Assembly (NCBI RefSeq): GCF_002119525.1
Contig: NZ_CP017916.1
Location: 1,984,001-2,048,000 of the forward strand
From: Vibrio syngnathi
GTDB taxonomy: Bacteria; Pseudomonadota; Gammaproteobacteria; Enterobacterales; Vibrionaceae
DNA length: 64,000 bases
Direction of reading: 5' to 3'
Below the pieces are notes generated by a model. That model worked only from the letters and a program-made list of their open reading frames with translations. It ran no database searches and had not been told where the DNA came from. The position numbers were made by a program, and so were the translations under genes. Position 1 is the first letter of the stretch, and each line of letters starts with the position of its first letter. Positions 6,147 to 15,786 of the stretch are shown here, piece by piece.

Positions 6147-8834
6147 TTACTCAGTGTCTTGCTCGCTATCACTTTCAGAGTCAGAAGCATCAGATGCTTG
6201 CTCTGCACTTGATTCAGAAACAACTGTTCCTTCTGCGTTAACTGTTTCTGCGTTTACTGCGTCAGCATTTGCTTCTTCAGTTTCTTCGCCTTCAACAATC
6301 TCAGCTTCTTCTACTTCGTCGATACGTTGTAGACCTACAACATTCTCGTCTTCAGCAGTACGAATCAGTGTTACACCTTGAGTGTTACGACCAACTTGGC
6401 TGACTTCCGCTACGCGAGTACGTACAAGTGTACCTGCGTCGGTGATCATCATCATTTCATCGCCTTCTTCAACCTGAACAGCACCAACTACTGGGCCATT
6501 ACGATCAGAGACTTTGATAGATACTACACCTTGCGTTGCACGGCCTTTCGTTGGGTACTCAGCCAACTCAGTACGCTTACCGTAACCGTTTTGAGTCACA
6601 GTTAGGATATCGCCTTCGTTAGAAGGAACAATCAGTGAAACCACTTGATCGTCTTCTGGAAGCTTCATACCACGAACACCAGAGGCAGTACGACCCATTG
6701 GACGTACTTTGTCCTCGTTAAAGCGAACAACTTTGCCCGATTTCGAGAACAGCATGATGTCGCTATTACCGTCAGTAATATCAACGCCAATCAGTGAATC
6801 ATCGTCACGTAGGTTAACTGCGATTAGGCCGTTAGCACGTACGTTTGCGAATTGATCCAGTGATGTCTTCTTAACTGTACCGTCGCCTGTTGCCATGAAA
6901 ATGAATTTCTCGTTTGAGAATTCAGAAACAGGCAGGATAGCCGTAATACGCTCACCTTCTTCTAGAGGAAGAATGTTAACGATAGGCTTACCACGAGCGG
7001 TGCGGCTTGCTTGAGGCAGTTGGTAAACTTTCAGGCGGTACGTTTTACCACGAGTAGAGAAACATAAGATGTTGTCATGAGTATTAGCAACAAGCAGACG
7101 CTCAATGTAATCCTCATCTTTCATCTTAGTTGCACTCTTACCTTTACCACCACGACGCTGAGCTTCGTAGTCGCTTAGGATTTGGTACTTAACGTAGCCT
7201 GCGTTAGAAAGCGTTACTACAACGTCTTCTTGAGCAATTAGCTCTTCCATGTCGATGTCATGAACCGCTGCTGTGATTTCTGTACGACGTTCGTCGCCAT
7301 AGATATCACGTACCGCTTCAAGTTCTTCACGGATCACTTCCATCAAACGCTCAGTGCTTGCAAGAATATGCATTAGCTCAGCGATCTCTTCTAGAAGTGC
7401 TTTGTATTCGTCTAGAATCTTCTCGTGCTCAAGGCCTGTTAGGCGGTGAAGACGAAGTTCTAGAATAGCTTGCGCTTGAGTTTCCGTTAGGAAGTATTGA
7501 CCATCACGAATACCGTATTGGTCTTCAAGCCAATCTGGACGAGCTGCATCAGTACCAGCACGTTCAAGCATTGATGCAACGTTACCAAGATCCCAACCAC
7601 GAGACACTAGACCAACTTTAGCTTCTGCTGGTGTTGGTGCGTTCTTGATCAGTTCAATGATTTCATCAATGTTTGCAAGCGCTAAAGATAGAGCTTCCAA
7701 GATATGTGCACGGTCGCGCGCTTTCTTCAATTCGAAGATAGTACGACGTGTCACAACTTCACGACGGTGATCAACAAAACACTTCAACATATCTTTAATG
7801 TTGAAAAGTTGTGGTTGGCCGTTGTTCAGAGCAACCATGTTGATGCCGAAAGTTGTTTGCAGTTGAGTTTGTGAGTAAAGATTGTTTAGTACAACTTCAC
7901 CTACAGCATCACGCTTACATTCAATAACAATACGCATACCATCTTTATCAGATTCGTCACGCAGTGCACTGATGCCTTCAACTTTCTTGTCTTTTACAAG
8001 TTCTGCAATCTTCTCGATCAGACGAGCTTTGTTCACTTGATACGGGATTTCAGTAACGATAATAGTTTCTTTACCGTTCTTTTCCGTTTCAATTTCAGCT
8101 CTCGAGCGCATGTAGACTTTGCCTCGGCCAGTCTTATATGCATCGACAATGCCCTTACGGCCACTGATTAATGCTGCTGTCGGGAAGTCTGGACCCGGGA
8201 TGTAGTCCATTAGCTCATCAATAGTGATGTCTTCATTATTGATAAATGCTAAACAGCCATCAACAACTTCGCCAAGGTTATGCGGCGGGATGTTGGTAGC
8301 CATACCTACTGCGATACCAGAAGCACCGTTAACCAATAGGTTTGGTATTTTTGTTGGTAAAACTGCTGGTATTTGCTCGGTTCCATCATAGTTAGGAACG
8401 AAGTCAACCGTATCTTTATCAAGATCCGTTAATAGCTCACCAGCTATTTTTGACATACGAACTTCGGTATAACGCATTGCCGCAGCTGAATCGCCGTCAA
8501 CCGAACCAAAGTTACCTTGGCCATCGACTAACATATAGCGTAGTGAAAACGGCTGAGCCATACGAACAATTGACTCGTATACCGCACTATCACCGTGTGG
8601 GTGATATTTACCGATTACATCGCCTACTACACGAGCAGACTTTTTATATGCTTTGTTCCAATCATTACCTAGTACATTCATCGCGAACAAAACGCGGCGG
8701 TGTACAGGTTTTAGGCCATCACGCACATCTGGAAGGGCACGACCAACGATGACGGACATCGCGTAGTCTAGGTATGAACCTCTAAGCTCATCTTCAATAT
8801 TTACGGGCGTGATCTCTTTCGCTAGATCGCTCAT
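6147..8834 (-). CDS. gyrA: DNA gyrase subunit A
   Basis: The breakage-reunion subunit of DNA gyrase, 895 residues. With GyrB it introduces negative supercoils. The catalytic tyrosine is Y122 in AAAMRYTE, and the GyrA box QRRGGKG marks the start of the C-terminal DNA-wrapping domain. In the quinolone-resistance region, residue 83 is the sensitive-type Ser and residue 87 is Glu rather than the Asp of E. coli. The last ~55 residues are a low-complexity acidic tail rich in Glu, Asp, Ser and Ala, containing the near-repeats [13 protein letters not shown]. It is divergent from ubiG, as in E. coli. Confidence 0.98.
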   Translation of the reverse strand: MSDLAKEITPVNIEDELRGSYLDYAMSVIVGRALPDVRDGLKPVHRRVLFAMNVLGNDWNKAYKKSARVVGDVIGKYHPHGDSAVYESIVRMAQPFSLRYMLVDGQGNFGSVDGDSAAAMRYTEVRMSKIAGELLTDLDKDTVDFVPNYDGTEQIPAVLPTKIPNLLVNGASGIAVGMATNIPPHNLGEVVDGCLAFINNEDITIDELMDYIPGPDFPTAALISGRKGIVDAYKTGRGKVYMRSRAEIETEKNGKETIIVTEIPYQVNKARLIEKIAELVKDKKVEGISALRDESDKDGMRIVIECKRDAVGEVVLNNLYSQTQLQTTFGINMVALNNGQPQLFNIKDMLKCFVDHRREVVTRRTIFELKKARDRAHILEALSLALANIDEIIELIKNAPTPAEAKVGLVSRGWDLGNVASMLERAGTDAARPDWLEDQYGIRDGQYFLTETQAQAILELRLHRLTGLEHEKILDEYKALLEEIAELMHILASTERLMEVIREELEAVRDIYGDERRTEITAAVHDIDMEELIAQEDVVVTLSNAGYVKYQILSDYEAQRRGGKGKSATKMKDEDYIERLLVANTHDNILCFSTRGKTYRLKVYQLPQASRTARGKPIVNILPLEEGERITAILPVSEFSNEKFIFMATGDGTVKKTSLDQFANVRANGLIAVNLRDDDSLIGVDITDGNSDIMLFSKSGKVVRFNEDKVRPMGRTASGVRGMKLPEDDQVVSLIVPSNEGDILTVTQNGYGKRTELAEYPTKGRATQGVVSIKVSDRNGPVVGAVQVEEGDEMMMITDAGTLVRTRVAEVSQVGRNTQGVTLIRTAEDENVVGLQRIDEVEEAEIVEGEETEEANADAVNAETVNAEGTVVSESSAEQASDASDSESDSEQDTE

Positions 8835-9125
8835 AGAGCCATTTTCCCTCTATAGTCAGATCGTATTTTTGAATACGTATAAGACCGAAAAATATAACAC
8901 AAATTTACCTACGGAGGCATCACTTTCCCTCTCCTTTTACCATCTTGTGACCCTTGTAGCCAATCTATTGATAAGAAATTGCACCTCAGCGTCATATCTT
9001 GCTGAAACATGGTCACTTTACACCCAATAAACTAGCAAAATTGTAGATCTTCTGGTCAGCAGGAAAAGGCAAGTTATAATGCCTGCAATTTCATGGATGC
9101 ATTATTTAACTTGGAAATGCCGATT

Positions 9126-9836
9126 ATGACTAAATCACAGAACGTAGACCCAGCAGAAATCAAAAAATTCGAAGACATGGCGTCACGCTGGTGGGATCTA
9201 GAAGGCGAGTTTAAGCCACTACATCAAATCAATCCGTTGCGCTTAAATTACGTGCTAGAGAAAACCGAAGGCCTTTTTGGTAAGAAAGTTCTCGATGTTG
9301 GCTGCGGCGGCGGTATTCTGGCTGAAAGCATGGCTGTAGAGGGTGCAGTAGTCACCGGACTAGATATGGGTAAAGAACCGCTAGAAGTCGCTCGTCTGCA
9401 CGCATTAGAAACCGGCACCAAGCTCGATTACATCCAAAGCACCATTGAAGACCATGCAGAGCAAAACCCACACACTTACGATGTGGTGACGTGTATGGAA
9501 ATGCTAGAGCACGTTCCTGACCCACAATCAGTTATCTCGGCTTGTTCAAAATTAGTGAAACCGGGCGGCCATGTGTTCTTCTCAACATTGAACCGTAACT
9601 TTAAGTCTTACCTGTTCGCGATTGTTGGTGCAGAGAAATTACTTAAGATTGTGCCAGAAGGTACTCACGACCACGAAAAGTTCATTCGCCCCGCTGAGCT
9701 TATCAAAATGGTTGATAACACTCCGCTTCAAGAACTAGGGATTACAGGACTGCACTATAACCCGTTAACGAACACCTACCGTTTAGGCCAAAAAGTCGAT
9801 GTGAACTACATCGTTCACACTCAAAACTTGGGCTAA
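9126..9836 (+). CDS. ubiG: UbiG, ubiquinone biosynthesis O-methyltransferase
   Basis: A SAM-dependent methyltransferase that carries out both O-methylations of ubiquinone synthesis. The SAM-binding motif I is VLDVGCGGG, followed by the family sequences [15 protein letters not shown] near the N terminus and EMLEHVPDP. The frame is open from an upstream ATG at 9093, but similarity to E. coli UbiG begins at the MTKSQNVD start (9126), giving 236 residues, the usual length; GGAA precedes it. The neighbour gyrA is divergent, as in E. coli. Confidence 0.95.
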   Translation: MTKSQNVDPAEIKKFEDMASRWWDLEGEFKPLHQINPLRLNYVLEKTEGLFGKKVLDVGCGGGILAESMAVEGAVVTGLDMGKEPLEVARLHALETGTKLDYIQSTIEDHAEQNPHTYDVVTCMEMLEHVPDPQSVISACSKLVKPGGHVFFSTLNRNFKSYLFAIVGAEKLLKIVPEGTHDHEKFIRPAELIKMVDNTPLQELGITGLHYNPLTNTYRLGQKVDVNYIVHTQNLG

Positions 9837-9883
9837 AAAATATCGGTAGCCCTACCGTAAAATATTTTGTAAAAAGACGAATG

Positions 9884-9920
9884 AAAAGAGTTGCAATTAC
9901 CATAAGTTTGCGACTTTTTT
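9884..9920 (+). terminator. Probable ubiG terminator
   Basis: AAAAGAGTTGCAA pairs with TTTGCGACTTTTTT with one mismatch around a short loop and ends in six T. A smaller hairpin (CGGTAG-cc-CTACCG) sits just before it at 9843-9857. Confidence 0.6.
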
Positions 9921-10132
9921 CAGTCTAAATTTCGTGCGCTAGCTTCCATTTTGACCACCTAGATTTAAATTTAATCGTCCAAAATCCATTGCCTATTTTA
10001 CCCAAAGATCAAGGGATTTTTTTTTATGGGCGTGCAAAAATAAAGCATCCTTAAAAGGCGACTTTTGTACAATCAAGTCTCGTCTAACGTCATCAGTTAG
10101 TGGTCACTTACAGTTTTTTTTCAATCCACCAC

Positions 10133-10141
10133 TTATCCACA
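10133..10141 (+). promoter_or_regulatory. DnaA box upstream of nrdA
   Basis: TTATCCACA is an exact match to the strong DnaA box. It lies about 200 bp upstream of nrdA. DnaA control of nrdAB is established in E. coli, so a regulatory role here is plausible. Confidence 0.6.
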
Positions 10142-10210
10142 AGCAACCCCATTTCTTTACCTTGAAAAATATCAGTTGTAGCACTATCTTGTAACCCAAC
10201 AAACAAATGA

Positions 10211-10247
10211 CCCCTATATGTTGTGTTTGAACTACAATATATGGGTA
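10211..10247 (+). promoter_or_regulatory. Tandem NrdR boxes upstream of nrdA
   Basis: Two 16-bp sites, CCCCTATATGTTGTGT (10211-10226) and CTACAATATATGGGTA (10232-10247), resemble the NrdR consensus acaCwAtATaTwGtgt; the first matches about 13 of 16 positions and the second is weaker. Their starts are 21 bp apart, two helical turns, as NrdR pairs usually are. NrdR represses ribonucleotide reductase genes in response to dATP/ATP. Confidence 0.75.
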
Positions 10248-10343
10248 GACCAAGATCACAAAGCCGAAACGTAATTTACAAAAATTACACAGAAATACAC
10301 AAAAACACGGCCTTGTTCAGTTTTGTTAGGGAAATTAAGCAGA

Positions 10344-12626
10344 ATGAACCAACAACTTACTGTTACCAAGCGTAACGGGCGCAAAGAAACGATCGATTTA
10401 GAGAAAATCCATCGAGTGATCACATGGGCAGCTGAAGGCTTGCACAATGTTTCTGTATCACAAGTAGAATTGAAAGCTCACATTCAGTTTTACGATGGCA
10501 TCACCACTACTGATATTCATGAAACTATCATCAAGTCAGCGGCGGATTTAATCTCTGAAGAGACTCCTGATTACCAATATCTAGCAGCACGTCTGTCAGT
10601 ATTCCACCTACGTAAAAAAGCGTACGGTGAATATGAGCCACCTGCTCTTTATGACCACGTTGCAAAACTGGTTGATATGGGTAAATACGATAGCCACCTG
10701 ATGGAAGACTACACGAAAGCTGAATTCGAAGAGCTTGACGCGTACATCGACCATAAGCGTGACTTAAACTTTTCTTACGCGGCGGTTAAACAGCTTGAAG
10801 GTAAATACTTCGTGCAGAACCGTGTAACAAAAGAAATCTACGAGAGTGCTCAGTTCCTTTACATCCTAGTTGCTGCGTGTTTATTCGGTAAATACCCGAA
10901 ATCAACTCGTCTGGATTACATCAAACGTTTTTACGATGCCTCGTCTACGTTTAAGATTTCTCTACCTACACCAATTATGTCTGGTGTACGTACGCCTACT
11001 CGTCAATTCAGTTCTTGTGTACTGATTGAATGCGGCGACAGCCTAGATTCAATCAACGCAACAGCAAGCTCTATTGTTCGTTACGTATCTCAACGTGCCG
11101 GTATTGGTATCAACGCAGGTCGTATTCGTGCGCTTGGTTCTGAAATCCGTAATGGTGAAGCGTTCCACACTGGCTGTATCCCTTTCTACAAATACTTCCA
11201 AACAGCAGTAAAATGTTGTTCTCAAGGTGGTGTTCGTGGCGGTGCAGCAACGGTGTTCTACCCACTATGGCACGGTGAAGTTCAGTCTCTATTAGTACTG
11301 AAAAACAACCGCGGTGTTGAAGAGAACCGTGTTCGTCACATGGATTATGGCGTACAGCTGAACAAGCTTATGTACTCTCGCCTAGTTCAAGGTGGCAACA
11401 TCAGCCTGTTCTCACCTTCTGACGTACCTGGCCTTTACGATGCGTTCTTCGAAAACCAAGAACGTTTTGAAGAGCTGTACGTTAAGTACGAAAACGATCC
11501 ATCAGTGAAGCGTGAAACCGTTAAAGCGGTTGAACTATTCTCTTTGCTAATGCAAGAGCGTGCTTCTACTGGTCGTATCTACATTCAGAACGTTGACCAC
11601 TGTAATACACACAGCCCGTTCGATTCTGAAGTAGCTCCTGTTCGTCAATCGAACCTATGTCTAGAAATCGCGCTACCAACTAAGCCGCTTTCTAACGTAG
11701 AAGATGACGAAGGTGAGATTGCACTATGTACGCTTTCGGCGTTTAATCTAGGTGCAATCAACGAGCTAGACGATCTGGCTGAACTTTCTGAACTGGTTGT
11801 TCGTGCTCTAGATGCACTACTTGATTACCAAGACTACCCGCTTCCAGCAGCACGTAAGTCGACAATGAACCGTCGTACTCTAGGTGTGGGTGTAATCAAC
11901 TACGCATACTACCTAGCGAAGAATGGTGTTAAGTACTCTGATGGCAGCGCAAATGGCCTGACTCACCGTACTTTTGAAGCAATTCAATACCACTTGCTAA
12001 AAGCGTCTGTTGAACTAGCGAAAGAGCAAGGCCGTTGCCCATCTTTCCACGAGACCAACTACGCGAAAGGCCTACTGCCAATCGATACTTACAAAAAAGA
12101 TATCGACTTAGTATGTGAAGAGCCGCTGCACTACGATTGGGACACGCTACGTGAAGAGATCATGGAGCACGGTCTGCGTAACTCTACGCTAACAGCGCTT
12201 ATGCCTTCTGAGACTTCGTCTCAAATCTCGAACGCGACTAACGGTATCGAGCCACCACGTGGTTATGTATCAGTGAAAGCGTCGAAAGACGGCATCCTGA
12301 AGCAAGTTGTTCCAGATTTCCTAAATCTTAAAGACAACTACGAGCTACTTTGGAACATTGGTACTAACGACGGTTACCTGCACTTAGTGGGTATCATGCA
12401 AAAATTCGTTGACCAAGCTATCTCTGCAAACACTAACTATGATCCAAGTGTTTACGACAGCGGTAAGGTACCAATGAAGCAGCTGCTTAAAGACTTGCTA
12501 ACGGCGTACAAGTACGGTGTTAAGACGCTTTACTACCATAACACTCGTGATGGTGCTAAAGACGACCAAGGCGATGCAGTTCAAGTGCCGGAAGAAGATT
12601 GTGAAGGCGGCGGTTGTAAGATCTAA
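10344..12626 (+). CDS. nrdA: Ribonucleoside-diphosphate reductase class Ia, alpha subunit
   Basis: The large catalytic subunit that reduces ribonucleotides to deoxyribonucleotides; 760 residues from the MNQQLTVTKRNG start, one less than E. coli. An upstream in-frame ATG (10323) is less likely. Visible residues: an ATP-cone at about 5-95, the active-site cysteines in SSCVLIECGD, NLCLEIALPT (thiyl Cys and Glu) and EIALCTLSAF, the radical-transfer tyrosine pair TLYYHN, and the C-terminal redox cysteines CEGGGCKI. It heads the nrdA-nrdB-yfaE operon behind NrdR boxes. Confidence 0.98.
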   Translation: MNQQLTVTKRNGRKETIDLEKIHRVITWAAEGLHNVSVSQVELKAHIQFYDGITTTDIHETIIKSAADLISEETPDYQYLAARLSVFHLRKKAYGEYEPPALYDHVAKLVDMGKYDSHLMEDYTKAEFEELDAYIDHKRDLNFSYAAVKQLEGKYFVQNRVTKEIYESAQFLYILVAACLFGKYPKSTRLDYIKRFYDASSTFKISLPTPIMSGVRTPTRQFSSCVLIECGDSLDSINATASSIVRYVSQRAGIGINAGRIRALGSEIRNGEAFHTGCIPFYKYFQTAVKCCSQGGVRGGAATVFYPLWHGEVQSLLVLKNNRGVEENRVRHMDYGVQLNKLMYSRLVQGGNISLFSPSDVPGLYDAFFENQERFEELYVKYENDPSVKRETVKAVELFSLLMQERASTGRIYIQNVDHCNTHSPFDSEVAPVRQSNLCLEIALPTKPLSNVEDDEGEIALCTLSAFNLGAINELDDLAELSELVVRALDALLDYQDYPLPAARKSTMNRRTLGVGVINYAYYLAKNGVKYSDGSANGLTHRTFEAIQYHLLKASVELAKEQGRCPSFHETNYAKGLLPIDTYKKDIDLVCEEPLHYDWDTLREEIMEHGLRNSTLTALMPSETSSQISNATNGIEPPRGYVSVKASKDGILKQVVPDFLNLKDNYELLWNIGTNDGYLHLVGIMQKFVDQAISANTNYDPSVYDSGKVPMKQLLKDLLTAYKYGVKTLYYHNTRDGAKDDQGDAVQVPEEDCEGGGCKI

Positions 12627-12645
12627 ACCGCAATAAACATTAAGA

Positions 12646-12673
12646 CCCCAGAGAAGTTATCTTCTCTGGGTTT
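12646..12673 (+). other. Hairpin in the nrdA-nrdB gap
   Basis: CCCAGAGAA-gttatc-TTCTCTGGG is a perfect 9-bp stem followed by only three T. It resembles a weak terminator or RNA-processing site that could lower nrdB expression relative to nrdA or define mRNA ends. Confidence 0.55.
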
Positions 12674-12727
12674 AAAGCATTAACAGGATCCGTTTTATTG
12701 CGGGTCTTTAAAGGATTTGAGGCATTT

Positions 12728-13861
12728 ATGGCTTACAGTACTTTTTCTCAACAAAAAAATGACCAACTAAAAGAACCAATGTTCTTGGGTCAGTCGGTAA
12801 ACGTTGCACGTTACGACCAACAGAAATTCGAAATCTTTGAAAAGTTAATCGAAAAGCAGCTTTCTTTCTTCTGGCGTCCAGAAGAAGTAGATGTGTCTAG
12901 CGACCGTATCGATTACAACAAGCTTCCAGAGCATGAAAAGCACATCTTCATCTCTAACCTGAAGTACCAAACGCTTCTAGATTCTATCCAAGGCCGCAGC
13001 CCTAACGTTGCCCTACTTCCTTTGGTATCACTACCAGAAGTTGAAACTTGGATTGAGACTTGGTCATTCTCTGAAACGATTCACTCTCGTTCATACACGC
13101 ACATCATCCGTAACATCGTGAATGATCCAGGCGTAGTATTTGACGACATCGTTGAAAACGAAGAGATCCTGAAACGTGCGAAAGACATCGCTTTTTACTA
13201 CGATGATTTGATCAAGCTCACGGCTGACTACCACCGCTACGGTGAAGGCAACCACAACATCAACGGCGAAGACGTTAAGATTTCACTTCACGACCTGAAG
13301 AAGAAGCTTTACGTATGTCTAATGTCTGTAAACGCACTGGAAGCGATTCGTTTCTACGTAAGTTTTGCATGTTCATTCGCATTCGCTGAGCGTGAGCTAA
13401 TGGAAGGTAACGCGAAGATCATCAAGCTAATCGCTCGTGATGAAGCACTTCACCTTACTGGTACACAGCACATGATCAACTTGCTGCGTAATGGTCAAGA
13501 TGACTTCGAATTCATGCAGATCGCTGAAGAGTGTAAGCAAGAGTGTTTCGACCTATTCAAAGAAGCAGCAGAGCAAGAGAAAGAGTGGGCAGAATACCTA
13601 TTCAAAGATGGCTCTATGATTGGTCTAAACAAAGACATTCTTTGCCAATACGTTGAGTACATTACGAACATCCGTATGCAGGCTGTTGGTCTAGGTACGG
13701 CTTACCCAGAAGCAACGTCGAACCCAATTCCATGGATCAACGCTTGGTTATCTTCAGATAACGTACAAGTTGCTCCACAAGAAGCTGAAATCAGTTCTTA
13801 CCTAGTTGGTCAGATCGACAACGAAGTAAAAGCTGACGACTTTGAAGGATTTGAGCTGTAA
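12728..13861 (+). CDS. nrdB: Ribonucleoside-diphosphate reductase class Ia, beta subunit
   Basis: The radical-generating di-iron subunit, 377 residues. It carries the tyrosyl radical site in [10 protein letters not shown], and iron ligands in LLDSIQGRS (Asp), FSETIHSRS (Glu, His) and RDEALHLTG (Glu, His). I chose the MAYSTFSQ start: it matches E. coli NrdB and is preceded by GAGG at the right distance, whereas the open frame runs 30 nt further up. The next gene, yfaE, begins on the last base of the stop codon. Confidence 0.98.
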   Translation: MAYSTFSQQKNDQLKEPMFLGQSVNVARYDQQKFEIFEKLIEKQLSFFWRPEEVDVSSDRIDYNKLPEHEKHIFISNLKYQTLLDSIQGRSPNVALLPLVSLPEVETWIETWSFSETIHSRSYTHIIRNIVNDPGVVFDDIVENEEILKRAKDIAFYYDDLIKLTADYHRYGEGNHNINGEDVKISLHDLKKKLYVCLMSVNALEAIRFYVSFACSFAFAERELMEGNAKIIKLIARDEALHLTGTQHMINLLRNGQDDFEFMQIAEECKQECFDLFKEAAEQEKEWAEYLFKDGSMIGLNKDILCQYVEYITNIRMQAVGLGTAYPEATSNPIPWINAWLSSDNVQVAPQEAEISSYLVGQIDNEVKADDFEGFEL

Positions 13862-14139
13862 TGCCAACAATCAAGATCAACAAGCTGACTTCTATTGAAT
13901 CTAACCCTTCAAATACTCTGTTGGAAACAATGGAACAAGCAGGGTTAGAGCCAGAATACAACTGCCGAGATGGCCATTGTGGCGCTTGCCGCTGCACGTT
14001 GGATTCTGGTGAAGTCGAGTACGTTGGTTTTGCTATGGCTTACACGCAAGGCAATGAAATATTACCTTGTATCTGTAAAGCAAAAACAGAACTATCGCTG
14101 AGTAACGTTATTCACAGAAATAAGCAAAAAAGCGCTTAA
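13861..14139 (+). CDS. yfaE: YfaE, plant-type [2Fe-2S] ferredoxin for NrdB maintenance
   Basis: A 92-residue ferredoxin with the plant-type cluster pattern CRDGHCGACRC plus a later Cys in LPCICK. In E. coli YfaE supplies electrons to rebuild the di-iron tyrosyl radical of NrdB. The start overlaps the nrdB stop by one base (TAATG), which indicates coupled translation and supports the same role. Confidence 0.93.
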   Translation: MPTIKINKLTSIESNPSNTLLETMEQAGLEPEYNCRDGHCGACRCTLDSGEVEYVGFAMAYTQGNEILPCICKAKTELSLSNVIHRNKQKSA

Positions 14140-14147
14140 ATGCTTAG

Positions 14148-14227
14148 TAATTAGATAATTAGGTAATTAGGTAATTAGGTAATTAGTACAATCTTGAATA
14201 GTTAACAGACAGATAGTTAACAGAAAG
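14148..14227. repeat. Tandem octamer array and 15-bp tandem duplication after yfaE
   Basis: TAATTAGG is repeated about 4.9 times (14148-14186, first copy with one change). Just after it, the 15-mer ATAGTTAACAGACAG is tandemly duplicated (14198-14212 and 14213-14227) with one mismatch. Both lie between the yfaE stop and its terminator. Confidence 0.9.
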
Positions 14228-14238
14228 CTTAAAAATTT

Positions 14239-14273
14239 AAGGGCCCGATAATTTTCATTATCAGGCCCTTTTT
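14239..14273 (+). terminator. nrdAB-yfaE operon terminator
   Basis: AAGGGCC-c-GATAAT pairs with ATTATC-a-GGCCCTT around a 4-nt loop and ends in a T-run. It could also act on the convergent CinA-like gene. Confidence 0.85.
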
Positions 14274-14343
14274 GTATTTCATTTCAGTTCAATCGGACAA
14301 CTCGCTTATGACGCTGACTTAGGTTTGTTGTACTAACTCAGCT

Positions 14344-15579
14344 TTATAGTACCGATTTAGGGATAAACATGTCTTTCAATCGCTTAACCGAAGAGTAAGT
14401 ACCAAACATCGGTTTGTTATCTAGATGCCTTCTCAGCATATCGGCGGCAACAGTCTTAATCACGTTGCGTTGGTCTTCGCGTGAGTACTGACGATAAAAC
14501 TCAAGTACCTGTCCCCACTCTCCCGCTTCAGTCGACAATGCGACGCTGAATGTGTTGCCTTCTAACTTACCAGTAACCAAAGCCAGTTCTGTACCGCACT
14601 TCTCTCTTGTCGCGCCAGCCAGCGCAAAGGTTGCGGCTAATGGATCGCTCTTTTCAAGCTCGCTCTCTTTTGGCTCAGCCATGACCCATGAATGCCCAAA
14701 GCAGCCTTCTACCTGCTCATTCAATTGCAACCAAGCCGACAATGCACCTTTGGTGGACACTTCAGACACAGATAAGGTCTTCTTTTTCTCGGCCATGATG
14801 TGGCCGATATGATCAATCATAGGCTCATCAACACTGACAACATTACTCTCTAACAGCTTGTAAACCATTTGCAGCAGCTTAACGCGAGTTTCTAAATCCG
14901 CTTTAGGGCCAAACAGTTTGACCTCAATGAACGGCAGATAAGAACGGTAGCCAAGTTCATAGCCAGCAGGAAGCTTAAGCTGGTCTAACACATCCGAGAT
15001 ACCCGATTCAGACAAACCAAATGTAAACAGTCGGCTACATTCAGAGGCAACGACTTGAGGATAGGTACGTGACAAATCAGGAAGAATCTCAAACGTGACC
15101 ATGCGTTTGAATTCACTCGGTACGCCCGGTGTAAAATAGAACGTCGCCTCATTGATTTTTAGCTTGAAGCCGCAAGCCGTCCCCACAGGGTTATCAACTA
15201 TCTCTGAACTCGTGGGTAATAAAGCTTGCTTAAGATTACTGTCAGGCATGGGTACACCACGTCCAGAGAACATCTCTTCCATACGAGCCAGCCACTCAGG
15301 GGAAATGACAAGCTTTTGATCTGAGGCTGCCGCTGCTGCTGCTGCACTCATATCATCCGTTGTCGGTCCTAAACCACCATTGACGATAACCACATCATAG
15401 TTGAAGCTCAACATCAGCAATTCTTCAACCAGAGCATTCATTTGATCGCCCACCGTTGAACGTTTCGCTAGAGCAAAGCCTTGCTGATAAAACTCAGCAG
15501 ACATCCAAGCTGCGTTTGTGTCTACAATGTCCCCATGAAGAACTTCTTCACCAGTGCTTAACATTGCGATTTTCGTCAT
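14344..15579 (-). CDS. yfaY: CinA-family protein (YfaY-like, MoCF-type domain)
   Basis: A 411-residue protein like E. coli YfaY. The N-terminal MoaB/MogA-type domain begins TKIAMLSTGEEVLHGDIVDT and contains the family signature VIVNGGLGPTTDD; the C-terminal half is more divergent. CinA relatives include NMN amidases and ADP-ribose pyrophosphatases, but YfaY proteins often lack the amidase residues, so no reaction is claimed. The start was set at the Met preceded by AAGGGATATAAAT; an in-frame ATG 36 nt upstream has no such site. It is convergent with the nrd operon. Confidence 0.85.
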   Translation of the reverse strand: MTKIAMLSTGEEVLHGDIVDTNAAWMSAEFYQQGFALAKRSTVGDQMNALVEELLMLSFNYDVVIVNGGLGPTTDDMSAAAAAAASDQKLVISPEWLARMEEMFSGRGVPMPDSNLKQALLPTSSEIVDNPVGTACGFKLKINEATFYFTPGVPSEFKRMVTFEILPDLSRTYPQVVASECSRLFTFGLSESGISDVLDQLKLPAGYELGYRSYLPFIEVKLFGPKADLETRVKLLQMVYKLLESNVVSVDEPMIDHIGHIMAEKKKTLSVSEVSTKGALSAWLQLNEQVEGCFGHSWVMAEPKESELEKSDPLAATFALAGATREKCGTELALVTGKLEGNTFSVALSTEAGEWGQVLEFYRQYSREDQRNVIKTVAADMLRRHLDNKPMFGTYSSVKRLKDMFIPKSVL

Positions 15580-15786
15580 ATTTATATCCCTTGTGGTCAT
15601 TAAAAGACACGGCATTATTTACAAACTGGTCTAAGGTTGAGTTTGAGGCATTCACTTTTCACAAATATTACTAATGTTAAATCTAAGGTTTTCTTAGGAA
15701 AAGCAATAAATTATTAGTTCCCTAAACTCAGCATTTAATAGATAATTGTGACTCGGATCAATTATTAACTTCTCATGGAGACCCTT

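Noticed and set aside
8809..9030. A 73-codon frame between gyrA and ubiG
   Set aside because: It starts inside gyrA on the opposite strand, has no ribosome site and no recognisable motif; the region is the divergent promoter.
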